The notes under the pieces: generated by a model
The model's input: only the letters and a program-made list of their open reading frames with translations
Databases searched by the model: none
What the model was told of the DNA's origin: nothing
DNA from: Chara braunii
Lineage: Eukaryota > Streptophyta > Charophyceae > Charales > Characeae
DNA: 44,596 nucleotides
Reading direction: 5' to 3'
Assembly: GCA_003427395.1 (NCBI GenBank)
Contig: BFEA01000649.1
Coordinates: forward strand, 355,462-400,057
Translations under genes and position numbers: made by a program
Shown: positions 1 through 9,979 of the stretch, piece after piece
How positions within the stretch are numbered: the stretch's first letter is position 1
How the letters are laid out: every line of letters begins with the position of its first letter

Positions 1-145
1 TTTTTTGGTTTTGCGTTTGGCCGAACGTCCGAACGCGTCGAGAGGGGGTCCCAAACATTCAGGCGTTCGGGACGGGCCGAACGCCCGAACGTACGGGACC
101 CCTTCGGAAGGCGTTCGGCCGTTCGGGCCGAACGCGAAGGAAAAA
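1..145. repeat. GC-rich CGAACG motif cluster (5' side of the Penelope-like element)
   Basis: The block is dense in the hexamer CGAACG and its complement CGTTCG, often joined as GGCCGAACG or CCCGAACG, and it ends in a run of A. A second block of the same character lies at about 4855-4925, so the two bracket the Penelope-like element. They may be terminal repeats or target-site repeat DNA. I see no real gene here although one frame stays open. Confidence 0.6.
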
Positions 146-729
146 AAAAAAAAAAAAATTAAAACATTCCGAAACAAAAGTGTGATATGGAGAAAAATAA
201 ACTACACAACATTTGCCCAGGCGCTACATCCAAACTCTTTACCAAATTTGAATTAAAAATCAAATACAAAAAATAAACACTATGATAAAAATAAAAAAAA
301 ATAAAAAGAGAATTAAAATGAGTGAGTATGCCAACACCTTTTCGACAACGCCATCTTTGCCGATTTTTAATTATTTTTTGGAATTGACAAATGCCCTGAA
401 AATTTACAGATATGTAGTTTATATAATCAATAACTCATTAAAAATTAAAAAAAAAACAATAAAAATTTTAAAGCCCCGAAATCAAGTGAAAAAAAAAAGT
501 TGAAAGTGAAAAAAAACAAAATAGTGAGTGGGCGACCACGTTTTGACACCCCCATCTTTGACCATTTGTAATGTTCTTTTGGCTTAGCAGAATGACTTCA
601 AATTTTATAGGCCTGTAGGCTACATCATAGAAAACTCACACAAAACAATTCAGAAAAAAATACCTTTTTTTAGGCCCCAAAACAATTTTTGGCGGGGGCC
701 AAACCTGGAGGTGTTCGGCGAACGGTGTA
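146..729. other. AT-rich stretch without a gene
   Basis: The sequence is A-rich with many short A runs. Open frames are lysine-rich artefacts of poly(A). The last 80 bases become GC-richer and include GGTGTTCGGCGAACGG, which resembles the flanking CGAACG blocks, just before the coiled-coil frame begins. Confidence 0.6.
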
Positions 730-1452
730 GTGGCGACCGTGCCGGCGGCACAGGCTGCAGCACCTACTGTTGCTCTTAGTAAAGAGTTGGAAGAATCCTT
801 TGAAGCCATGGTGACGTTTTTCAAGCTATCATTGGAAGAGGAGAACAAGGTCGAAACGGCTAAAAAGGAGGAGGAAGATCGGAAGAAAGAAGAGGAGACG
901 TGGCGAAAGAAACTTGAGATGAAGAAAATTGAGAAGGAAGATGCGAAGCGCATTGAACTAGAGAAGAAGCAAGACAAAGCAAAGAAAGAGGCGGATAGAC
1001 TGTGGGACATCCGAAAGATGTTCAGGGAGCAACGACTATTCTTACGTAAGGAAGTTAAGAAGGCGTTTAATGAGGAAATCACGGGCATAGTTAAAAGCGG
1101 AGGGAAGATACTCACCGGGGATGACGATGAATGGGAGGAATGGCCAGAGGAAGAGGAGGAGGAACACGAAGCGGAGGAGGAAGAACATATGAATCGAAGA
1201 AGGAAACGCGTCCCGGCCCAACAAGGTGGTGCTTAGTCTAGTCCTCCGGTGGAGACACCTCCTAAGTCGGCCAGAGGAGGTACGTCTAGGCAACCTGTGT
1301 TTGTGGCTACATCCCCAGTTGAACCAGAGAGGAAAATGAGGGGCAGACCAAAGAAAAAGGAGGTGCAGTCATTGATCACGGATCCTTGGGCAGGTGCCCC
1401 TTGTTCAGGCGACTTCAAATGTAAGATCAGCTACAAAGTGGCGATCGTCTGA
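730..1452 (+). pseudogene. ORF1-like coiled-coil protein with AT-hook-like motif, one in-frame stop
   Basis: The first part (168 codons, opening at GTG) has a short Ala/Pro-rich head, then about 90 residues of Lys/Glu-rich heptad-like sequence that should form a long coiled coil, then a very acidic tract (runs of Glu around residues 131-152) and a basic RRRKR patch. A TAG at 1234-1236 interrupts it, but the same frame continues to 1452 and includes RGRPKKK (about 1339-1359), which looks like an AT-hook. It could be a gag/ORF1-type nucleic-acid binding protein of the downstream retroelement. Alternatively it is the end of another repeat family's protein. I do not recognise a catalytic domain. 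The stop is one C-to-T change away from CAG. Confidence 0.55.
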
Positions 1453-1655
1453 TACCTGGGAAAAAATGTGTGTCCCGAGCTAAAAATGATGTGTAGGAAC
1501 GAAGGGATCGAATGAAGAGCAAGGAAGGATGAGGCTGTCGAGGAACTTGCGGAGCTTCGCGTGATGCAGAGCGTGTTTGAGGTTGTGTCTTAGGGCCGCG
1601 ATTGTGACTGATCCTGAGGAACGGGGAGGGGGGGTTGAGTAGAGAAGATGCTTAG
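1453..1655 (+). other. Degenerate coding remnant between ORF1 and the nuclease frame
   Basis: Short coding-like pieces survive, for example a frame near 1515-1590 reading KDEAVEELAELRVMQSVFE, but stops occur in every frame. It probably represents the decayed end of ORF1 or the leader of the nuclease ORF. Confidence 0.4.
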
Positions 1656-2777
1656 GTGATCTTGAGTGAAATTAGTGGGATTAGGAACAATCTAGGAGCG
1701 AATCGGAAGTTTAGGGGCGTGGCAGGGATTTTGGATAAGTTAGCACGACTTCTTTTGCTGTTTTTAATCTTGAATGGATGTGTCCCGCATGCTGATAAGT
1801 TTCGGAACCTTCTTATCGAAGCATTTGACCGTGACCCGAATGGATGGCTGGATGTTGGATCCTGCGTTTATGTGCTTATTATCCCTGTCTGCTGGAAGTT
1901 CTATATCGGGAAAACTGAAAGAGAGATACAGGCTCGATGGAAGGAGCATGTGGGGAATTCAGAACAAGAAGGTAGTAGTAATAAACTGTACAAATGGCTT
2001 CATAAATTTGGTTGGAAGACGTATGTTGCGCTACCTTTGGTACTCGCCGAGAAAGAGGAACTACTGAGAGTGGAGGGAATGTGCATGAAGCGGTGGACGC
2101 CGAGCCTTAACAGCACTGGGAAACGCAGGGCTGGGAAGCGAGGCGGGAGGGAAGGGAAGAGGAGAAGGGGTAAACAGAAGGGTAAACGAGCAGTAGGAAT
2201 TGTCAAGTTTAATGCATGGGGAAGGGAGTTCTATGACCTGGACTACCTATTAAATGAACGACCGAAAGTCTTTTCTTCGTGCAAGGGTAGCATATGGGTC
2301 ACGAAATGGTCTGTGATCAAAAGGAAGTTCGGCAATTCGGTGCTACGTTTGAATGGAAAAGTGCGTTTTCTCAAAGACTATAAGAAGAATTTTCAGGAGG
2401 GTGGGAAGTTTGGGGTGGTTCGGATCATGCAAGGTAAACCGGGACTGACTAATGATAAAAAACTCCTGATTAGGCTTTTGTCGGTTCCGTGGTCCGTCAA
2501 AAATTTGTTAAAATGTAATTTGCAGGACTTGGTCCGCCTGTTTCAGACTGCACGGACTTTTTCAAAAAAGTCGTCAAGGAGTAAAGTCAAGGGAATTTTG
2601 GACGGAGTCATCAAGAAGATGTACGGGGTAAGGATTAGGAGAAGAGTTGTAGTGGGAATAACCTTTGATAATAACGTTTCCAAGAGAAAAGTACGGGATC
2701 TCGTGAAGGATAGAATTAGAAAACAGCACTTGGAATGTGTAAGCAGGATCATTTGCAGACGCCTGAGGACGGTATGA
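1656..2777 (+). pseudogene. GIY-YIG endonuclease region of a Penelope-like element
   Basis: This is a 373-codon open frame. The nuclease core lies at residues 70-152: CVYVL stands at the GIY position, FYIGKTE (82-88) is the YIG motif, IQARWKEH follows, the catalytic glutamate is in LLRVEG (E140), and a terminal PSLN motif closes the domain. A strongly basic linker (about 155-180) follows, then some 190 residues with no family I can name. The GIY-YIG fold nicks DNA to prime target-primed reverse transcription in this class. I see no CCHH set of Cys/His residues, as described for Chlamys elements. The frame ends at TGA (2775-2777), and the RT frame continues in the same phase. The triplet is one transition from CGA, so decay is the simplest explanation. 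The first codon is GTG; the true start is unknown. Confidence 0.8.
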
Positions 2778-4286
2778 AAACGGAATCGTACCGTCGGACA
2801 GGCGCTGCAGAACCACAGATCCGCTGCACGGGATGTGGTAGGTGTTTGCCCTTGCCCAGACTCAGACCTTCCTAAGTTGGAAGGACATGTGACCTGCAAA
2901 CTCAGTTCCGTTGCTGGAGTTCCGATCACTCTAATTAACACCAAGAATTTATTTAAAAGGGTAGGGCTGGGATTAGTTAAGGGAGTTACTAGGGAGATAA
3001 ATGAATGCTTTCTGTTGTATGGGCTGACTCGATGGGTTACGCCCAAGGAAGTTGAGGGCGTGTTGAGTGACCCACGGAAAGGGTGGGAGGATCATTCGGT
3101 CAACGACTGTGTGGAGCTTTGGAAGAAGATACTGGTTAACTATGTGCGTGTACCTCTGGATAAGAACCCTGCTGAAACAATGATTATGTGTCCAAAGAGA
3201 TATGCGGAAGGGATGAGAGATCTCTTTTGGGGAAAAGAGAGTTTCGAAGCAGTGATGGAGGAAGAACGTGAAACCTTGGAACTGTGTAAGAATGAGTATG
3301 ACAAGCAAGGGTTTGGGAATTTGGGGAAATGGGAAGGGAAAGGGACGCGGGGTAATGCCTATGTCGTGCCAAAAAATAAGGATCTTAAGAAATTCCGGCC
3401 GATCACACCGTCGTTCTCTGAACCATCGAAGCAGGCAAGTGTTAGGGTTGCTAGAGCATTGAATGCGATGTTGCTGCTCCTTGCACCATCAAGCCACTTT
3501 AATCTGAGATCAGTGGGGGATCTGAAAGGGAGGGTGGATAAAATATCGAAGTGGGCACAAGTCAGGGGGAGGAAGGGATGCATGAGGGATTTGGCGTTCG
3601 ACATAAAGGAGATGTTCAATGAACTCCCTCATGCCTCTATTCTTCAGTCGGTCGTCTGGTTGGAAAGGGCTATGAAGAGGAAGAGAAGGGAAGGGTTTTT
3701 TGTGAAAAGGAGAGGGAAAGGGTGTTCCTTGGCAAATCAAAGAGAAGAGAACTGGCTGTTTGTGAGTACAGAACAGGTTGTTCGGTTCGTCGAATATGAA
3801 CTGCAGCACACGTTCCTGATAGCTGCAGGTCGGGTGCTAAGACAAGTCAGGGGGGTGCCTATGGGCAAATCTACTAGCCCTCCGTTGGCCAGCTTACTGT
3901 GTATTTTTAATGAGGTTCGTTTTCTTGAGTAATTGGGAAATGACACAAACCTGGTCCAAGGAATTCGGCTGGTCGACGATCTATCAGTTTTCATATGGGA
4001 AGGAGATACCAAGAAAGGGGCCCTAAGGGCAGACGCGATAGTAGGGAAGCTGGCGAAGATTTATGATAGTAATTTGGAACTTATTACGACAGATAGAGGG
4101 GAAGGAACCTGGGTTTTCCAGGGATGTGACCTAAAGGTGTGCAGGAACTTATTCGGCTGGTCGTATTCAGATCAGGTACAAAGGGAAAAACGAGGAAAAA
4201 ATTTGGTCGGAGGACTTCTCGTACCGGTCTATGCAAGGGTTTGGGTCCTTTTCGGATCTGAAACAGAAGAAAGCGGTTGTGAGTAG
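2778..4286 (+). pseudogene. Penelope-like reverse transcriptase with CxC linker
   Basis: The frame is in phase with the nuclease upstream. Residues C-P-C at 2847-2855, in a context running VGVCPCPD..LEGHV, form the CxC motif that links nuclease and RT in N-terminal-EN elements. RT motifs follow: FRPITPSFS near 3391, motif A LAFDIKEMFN (catalytic Asp at 3600-3602), about 80 residues between A and B where the telomerase-type insertion-in-fingers domain sits, motif B GVPMGKSTSPPLASL (3855-3900) and motif C RLVDDL (VDD at 3972-3980). A TAA at 3930-3932 splits the frame just before motif C; the residues on both sides fit one protein. The frame then ends at TGA 4284. The conserved core is otherwise complete, so this is a fairly young relic. 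Confidence 0.82.
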
Positions 4287-4470
4287 TGCGCTTGCTAGGA
4301 TTCGAGCCTGCACCTCGACTGTGCAATTAGTGGAACTTCCCCTGCTAACGCTTCAGCGAGAACTTAGTCTACTCGAGAACCCGAGCCCCTTTTTCACTGA
4401 AGTACTAAATAAGTTCGTGGACAGGAAGGCTCCCGAATGGGAAATGTACCGAGACAAAGGGTGGGGATAG
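4231..4470 (+). pseudogene. C-terminal (thumb) end of the Penelope-like RT, shifted frame
   Basis: The frame carries SDLKQKKAVVSSALARIRACT and ends DKGWG at 4470. KQKKAVVSSALARI is the type of basic alpha-helical segment found after the palm in Penelope RTs. It lies one frame away from the upstream RT, so a frameshift must fall between about 4140 and 4231. It is probably the natural C-terminus because no further coding follows. Confidence 0.6.
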
Positions 4471-4581
4471 AGTAGCTGGACAGAATAATTAGGAATAGAC
4501 TAGAATGAGGGTGACGGCAATCGTATATAATGATTGACCCTCACCGATTTACCAAGGAGGTGCCTTAACCCCTGACGAAAC

Positions 4582-4623
4582 CGCTCTGGCGCCGGCAGAA
4601 ACGCATTGGGGAATGCCAGAGCG
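4582..4623. other. Hairpin in the Penelope-like element 3' region
   Basis: A perfect 9-bp stem pairs CGCTCTGGC (4582-4590) with GCCAGAGCG (4615-4623). Inside the loop, GCATT (4603-4607) can pair with AATGC (4612-4616), which overlaps the outer stem, so the two folds exclude each other. It may be a 3' RNA structure recognised by the RT; no ribozyme core could be assembled. Confidence 0.45.
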
Positions 4624-4854
4624 TCGGCAACATCAAGGGCGTGTGTGGGGTGGTGAGATTAGATCTATCTAACGGATATGGTGAAGGTTGACGATGTTGT
4701 TCTTAATTCTTCCATTCTATCGCGATTTGGCCCTCTTGGGCTTTTGGCCAAAGATTGCTCTGTATCACGTGTGTGAAGTTCAAGTGTGTAATGTCGTGTA
4801 ATTTTCTTGGCTGCGGCGAGTTCATCTCGCTCACCTTTCCTCTTTCCTCGTGTT

Positions 4855-4925
4855 CGGCCCCCCGAACGCGACCCCGAACGCCCGAACGTTCGGGGGCCAG
4901 CCCGGGGGCTCCCGAACGTTCGGTC
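4855..4925. repeat. Second CGAACG motif cluster
   Basis: The block has the same vocabulary as at 1-145: CCCGAACGCGACC, CCCGAACGTTCGGGGG and CCCGAACGTTCGG. CGAACGTTCG is itself palindromic. Its placement beyond the RT mirrors the first block. Confidence 0.6.
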
Positions 4926-4936
4926 AGGTAACCCTG

Positions 4937-4959
4937 TATATATATATATATATATATAT
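4937..4959. repeat. (TA)n microsatellite
   Basis: This is an uninterrupted TA tract next to the Penelope-like element. N-terminal-EN Penelope elements are reported to prefer microsatellites, so it may be the insertion target. Confidence 0.9.
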
Positions 4960-5402
4960 TGCCCTTCTACTCTCCTCTTGAGGACCCCAAATCTGGGATA
5001 GTTTCATTTTCTTAAGAGTTGGCTATGAAGGGGGGGAAAAGGGGGTATAAATTGTTTTTAAAGGGGCTAAGAGGGCTTAAGGGGGATCCTTTGGTGTGAT
5101 TTTATTATTTTATTTTTTATCTCCTATTAGGTGAGGAATTTTGATATGATCGTCAGTCAAAAGTTGTTTGTATTTCAATTTTATACAATATATATTGTTT
5201 TGAAATTTTTTTTTTTTTTTTTTTTTTTCGCGTTGAGGCAGCCTGGAACCCTGACCGGGGTCATGCCTGATTGGGCACCCGGGCCGGTATCGGGGCACAA
5301 GTTAGGTGCGTGGGCTCCTAGAAAAACAACCTATTGTTTCACATAATTTTTTGATTTTTTCTTCTTAATTTTGGGGCCTTACTGAAGTGTCCACAAGTTT
5401 AC
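4960..5402. other. Intergenic DNA with poly(T) and a short GC-rich patch
   Basis: No gene is visible. A long T run near 5204-5228 is followed by a GC-rich patch (about 5230-5320), then AT-rich DNA. Confidence 0.5.
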
Positions 5403-5485
5403 TGAATATAACGCCCAGGAGTTGTAAACGAATACAACGCCGTACCGGTGTTATATTCCTACACAACCCCCGAGCGTTATTTTCA
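5403..5485. repeat. Short foldback element, GAAYATAACGC family
   Basis: The left end TGAATATAACGC mirrors the right end GCGTTATTTTCA, with further matching segments (GTTGT/ACAAC, GAAT/ATTC) between them. It forms an imperfect hairpin of about 83 bases. A better preserved relative is at 12805-12885. Confidence 0.6.
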
Positions 5486-5529
5486 GGTGAAGACGGTGGT
5501 CCGTGCACGCCCCGCACGTCCGATTAAAA

Positions 5530-5600
5530 AGGATGACCCTTGGAACCTGACTTCTAGCCTAGCATTATAGGCATTCCAACTAGGCTACCAGAGTGGCACG
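5530..5600 (-). repeat. tRNA-like (SINE-head) fragment
   Basis: On the minus strand TAGCCTAGTTGG (complement at 5577-5588) fits the Pol III A-box. About 38 bases later GGTTCCAAGGGTC (5535-5547) is a weak B-box. Between them GCCTA/TAGGC (5557-5561 with 5568-5572) makes a 5-bp anticodon-like stem. The acceptor stem does not pair, so this looks like a tRNA-derived SINE or pseudogene, not a functional tRNA. Confidence 0.4.
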
Positions 5601-6425
5601 GGTCCACTTGCCCGGCCGGGCCAAAAATAAATAAAAAATGAAAAAATAAAAATTATTTTTTAACTTAAATTTATATTTTAAATTTGGTAAAAAAAATTGA
5701 TATAGCCTTGAGGCAAAAGTTCTTCAGTTTATTTTTCTGCATAACATAGTTTTTTTTTCGAAGTTTGTAAAGTTCAACTGGTGGAATGCCTTCAAAACCG
5801 TTTTACTTTTTTTTTCGGTTGGGACCTTCCTTAGTCATTGCACAGTCGGCCCACCTGGGAAAATAAGGAGACCCGGGCGACCCGGCTGGTAGCCTAACAT
5901 CACAATGAAAAAAAAAAAACACGATCCAAAATGCGTTTAGATAAATCGTCAAACTCTTCTTAGCTTTCAATTAACATGAAGTGTGCTAAAAAAAAAAAAA
6001 AAACTTACGAACTGTAAAAATGAAAAAAAAAAAAACGTTTTTGCGACTTTTCAAAGTCACACCAACTCTCACATTCCTTCCACAAAATTTGTCAAACAAT
6101 CACACACTTATACAAATGTTTCATACCTAAAAGAAAACTTAAAAAAAAAATGACCTCCTCTGACCTCACTCCAACCATTCACTTTATAATTACTGTCCTC
6201 AGCGTAAGCTGATTACAACAACAATTTTATCTTGCTAATTTTTTTTTATCTAACCATTTCGTTGGCTTTTAACAACAACGAAATATGGTTTATTTTTCAA
6301 CATTCACTTATGGTTATCACATTGTCCTTTATTGCTGATATGTGTATATCTACACGACGATGCTATGTAGCCTGTGCAAATACTTAACATGTTTTCAGGA
6401 CAACATGACTGCTACAAAAATATTG

Positions 6426-6462
<37 letters not shown>

Positions 6463-8470
6463 GGTGATAAACATACAAAAACGATTCATAGTTGAGAATG
6501 CGAAGATGATTTTTGATATAGGAAAATACAAGATACATCAACTCATTCGCTGTATATAAATAATAAAAACCAACACAAACACGACCCGCAAAACAAAACT
6601 GAAACACATACAATCCATTAAAAAACCGCAAAAGAAAATGATGCATACATAATTGAACCTATCAAATCGTTGGCAAGGGCTTGAACCTCAATTATCCATG
6701 AAAGCCTACTCTTTGATCCCACATGTTGAATGCACGCAAAGGTGGACAACAATAATTTTCTCCATTCCCTGTCACTCATCACCCGTAAACTTTACCTTCT
6801 TTCCACTGTCCTCGTCCGATCACGATAACGCTCCTTATAATACCACAACGACCGCACTGACAGTGCCCCCAGTCCTCTGAACAGCTGACCTTTGCTTCCC
6901 CCCTCCGCCTTTCACAACATCAACTGCAAAACAAAGTACCATCGTTGCGCTGCGTTATAACCGCAACCTCACCACGATAACAAAGCAGCCCTACACTGCA
7001 ACCCCACTGTGTATTACCCTCACCTCCTCCACGTGCATTGCAAAAGTCGCCCATGTATAAATTTGCTCGCCAACCATTAAACCAACAGTAAACAATCTGC
7101 ATCTCGCCACTATACGTTAACAATTTACAGTTTTTCACCACATAACAATCGTAGCTCACTCCACCCTCGACCGTTTTTCATCCGCATGACCCTTGATCAT
7201 GCAATGCACCATTTTCACCCGCTTACCGCCTTCTTACCGCCATTTTCATCTACGACCTTACACTAACAACACGGCCCGGTCCTCCTCTTACCGGGTGGAT
7301 CCACAACCCTCTCCTCCCAATCCTTGATCCATCCATATGTCTGATTCGAACGATCCTCTTCCCTTCCATCCTTTCCGCCTTCTTACCTTTCAGCTTCCCT
7401 CCTTCGAAATGCTCCTTGTTTACGAGCGCAACGTTTTTTTCGACCTCCATGTTGGTCTATTACTCACTACAGTCGATTTTATTTTTCTTTATTTTTTATT
7501 TTTATTTTTCTCTATACAGTTGAATCTACACGCCTATTTTCACAAACACATTCCGATTCACACCTAAAAAAATATTTATCTTTATTTCCCTCCCCTTTTT
7601 TCTTTTTTTTTTTCCTTTTTTTTTTTTTCAATTCCATTAGCTCAACGATAGATTCGACCTTTGAAAAATCTTATTAACATAGAAGAATGTAATGTATATG
7701 GAAAGAAATTTATAATAAATTTGCTTATTTATTCTTTCGTCTCGTTCTTTATTTTCGTTTTGTTTCCTCACTTTCTCACTTTGTCCGGACCAACGTTAAC
7801 CCCACCACTTTCTTGCTTTGCGTTAACGTCCAACACGACGCATTATTAAGGTCTCGGCCCCCCGCGCATTCCCCACTTTTCCTATATAGTGTCGAACTGG
7901 TCGCTAAGCCTTGAAGCTTTCCCGCGACCGCTCCGCCGACCGATCGTCCTTACCTCATCCACCACACTCTTTCAACGCACTTGTCGCCCTTTCAACCTTT
8001 TTTTTTTTTTTTTTTTTTTTTTTAAGAAGAAGAAACAACCCGAGTTGATGTTAGGGGTGCTGATAGGAGCAGGCATCGTTAGCACAAAGGTTGACGAAAA
8101 ACAACCAGTTAAAGCGAAGTCTTCGGTTGCGAACTGACTAATGCTGGCCGGATAACTCGATTTAACCTTTATAATAAGGGTCAGACTCCACTGCATGGCA
8201 GCTGCCGTGTGCTTGGGAAACGTCTACATGCCGGAATCGTCGCCCCAGCGGTGGAAGGTTTGTCTCTCCAGGTTACCCGATAGGAAAAACTTTTCATATT
8301 CAGAAAGTAGAGCTCCGTCTTTCTTGGCCCCCATCCAATCTCTGGATCTCCTTGCACACGGGATGGCCAAACAGGAAGAGATGTCGCTCCCCCTACTCCC
8401 TCAGGATGGCCATTGCACACGGAAACTGGTGTGCGAACGTTGTGCGCACTATAATGGACTCCAACCCTAA
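5601..8470. other. AT-rich region without a recognisable gene
   Basis: Only short, compositionally biased frames occur. At about 5860-5905 a plus-strand copy of the GGTAGCCTA A-box-like segment lies inverted relative to the tRNA-like fragment at 5530. A 31-base A run sits at 6429-6459, and further long T runs lie near 7600-7630 and 8000-8022. Sequence at 6650-7330 is pyrimidine-rich but has no domain I can name. Confidence 0.55.
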
Positions 8471-8866
8471 GGGCATACTCACGCGGGGACCTATATTCCC
8501 AAAATTAAAAAAAAAAAAAAGGAAAAGGTCGATCACAAGGATCTACAAAATTCGCAAATGTATTATTTTTGTGCACATTTGTCAACGGTCTGGGAAGCCT
8601 TGGGGAAAGGGAGGTGACCGCAAATGTTTTTCTTTTTTGTATTTTTTTCAAAAATTGACAAAAAATCGTTCACAAAAATTATTGCACAATTTGTGGATGG
8701 CACCGTGTGACCAGCCAAGTACCAATCCCCATTTCTCCAGATGGTTGCGACCTTATCCCATCGAAAAATGTAGAGCAGTGTGACGTGAACCATGCCCAAA
8801 ACCTTAAATCGGCCCTTCCCAAATCCACATATTTTGTGGATTTGATGTCGCGGTGTGAGTATGCCC
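8471..8866. mobile_element. Non-autonomous TIR element (MITE), copy 1
   Basis: This 396-bp element begins GGGCATACTCAC and ends with its exact complement GTGAGTATGCCC. It is flanked by TAA on both sides (8468-8470 and 8867-8869). A 3-bp TNA duplication with G-rich terminal repeats is typical of PIF/Harbinger-related MITEs. The interior has no coding capacity. Near its 3' end it has a small hairpin, AAATCCACATATTTTGTGGATTT. Copy 2 lies at 38243-38731 and aligns along its length except for one insert. Confidence 0.82.
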
Positions 8867-8943
8867 TAAGAAGTTCATAATTTGTAAAAAAATAAAAATA
8901 AAAATTTGTCTACATTTTAACAATTCATGGATTATGTGTCACA

Positions 8944-9979
8944 GAACCTCGAGTTTCTCGCCTGTCCGACCTCTGCAAGTATGCAATATACTACTATCAG
9001 GACATTCTCACGTCCAGAAGGTCGGATGAGGGAACCGATTTCAACCTCACACTTAACAGTAACCATTGGAGTAATCTGAAGGTCATACTACCGCAACATG
9101 GCCGTGTAGACCTAGACAGACCGGTTACAGTGAAAGAAGCGAAGACCACTATGGGCTCAATGACAAAAGGGAAGGTTCTAGGCGATGATGGTTTGCAAGT
9201 AAAGTTTTACTCAGTGTTCTAGCGGGCCATGGAGGACGATATGGTCAACATTTACAACGAAGTTCTGACAGGTGGGCAGTTGCCGATAAATGTTTGTAAT
9301 GAGATTAGCTCGGTCATTTTCAATGAGGGAGATATAAGAGATTCGGAATTGGAAACCCATCTCCCTCCTTAACGTGACATACAAAATTCTCGTTAAAGTT
9401 TTGGTCAGAAGGTTAGCCAAATACTTGTCGGAGTTAATTCTGGAGGACCAAGCAACATTTGTAAAATGACGGTCAGTATTTATAAACATAATTAGTGTTA
9501 TTGACTCAATGGAGTCGGTTCAGGAAGAGAATTTAGACTTCGCCATCCTCCTTTTAGACATGGAGATAGCATATGATCAGGTGAACTGGTCATATGTTCT
9601 CACAACTTTCAGATGGTTAGGATTTGGGAAAAATTTCTGCGAGTGGGTAATCATAAAGTATTCTCACTCTACGACGTCATTTATAATAAACGGTCACTTC
9701 TCCAGATCCTTCTGACTGTCTAGCTCGTTGAGGGAGGGTTGCCCGTTGGCGCCCCTCTTTTTCATGGTCCTGTTGGAAACAGTGCTCTGCAACATTCGAG
9801 CACATAGAGATATTAAGAGTCTGCCTACGGGAGGAAGAGACTTCAGCGTCAAGGAGTTGGCTGACGATCTGTTCAAAGTGGTGAAAAATATAAATTGTGC
9901 TCTAACTGCCTTAAGGGTGTGCCTAAGGGACTATGATGAGCTTACAGAAGCGACGATCAACTGGTCGAAATTAACGTAG
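8944..9979 (+). pseudogene. LINE-1 ORF2, reverse transcriptase part
   Basis: Translated pieces in two frames give the family's pre-RT block (a DILTS-like segment, LDRPVT, then SMTKGKVLGDDGL where other copies have GKAPGDD), motif A LLLDMEIAYDQVNWSYVL (about 9550-9600), motif B SLREGCPLAPLFF (about 9727-9765) and motif C ELADDLF (Asp-Asp at 9863-9868). At least one frameshift near 9330 and several stops (for example the TAG near 9222 and the TGA near 9714) disable it. Both catalytic motif-C aspartates survive. This is an L1-type RT that would copy its RNA by target-primed reverse transcription. Confidence 0.78.

Larger units (their letters stand above)
700..4660 (+). mobile_element. Penelope-like retroelement with N-terminal GIY-YIG nuclease (Chlamys-type), decayed
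   Basis: In plus-strand order this unit holds a coiled-coil ORF1, a GIY-YIG endonuclease, a CxC linker and a telomerase-like reverse transcriptase. That order is reversed from canonical Penelope elements, which carry the nuclease at the C-terminus. It matches the described N-terminal-EN clade (Naiad and Chlamys); absence of an evident CCHH zinc motif in the nuclease favours Chlamys. The frame is broken by a TGA (2775), a TAA (3930) and a frameshift near 4140-4230, so the copy is dead. Boundaries are approximate: the left edge is put before ORF1 and the right edge before the second CGAACG block and the (TA)n tract. Whether ORF1 truly belongs to the element is inference from adjacency and strand. 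Confidence 0.8.

Noticed and set aside
5-503. Open frames at the window start
   Set aside because: They are low-complexity: Arg/Pro/Asn-rich from CGAACG repeats and Lys-rich from poly(A). No start context or domain.
636-1293. Minus-strand Ser/Phe-rich frames opposite ORF1
   Set aside because: They are complementary shadows of the Lys/Glu coiled-coil codons.
4560-4625. Hammerhead ribozyme (CTGACGA and GAAAC are both present)
   Set aside because: Stem II between the two core motifs does not pair, and no cleavage-site triplet with a stem I partner follows. The N-terminal-EN Penelope clade is also reported to lack canonical hammerheads.
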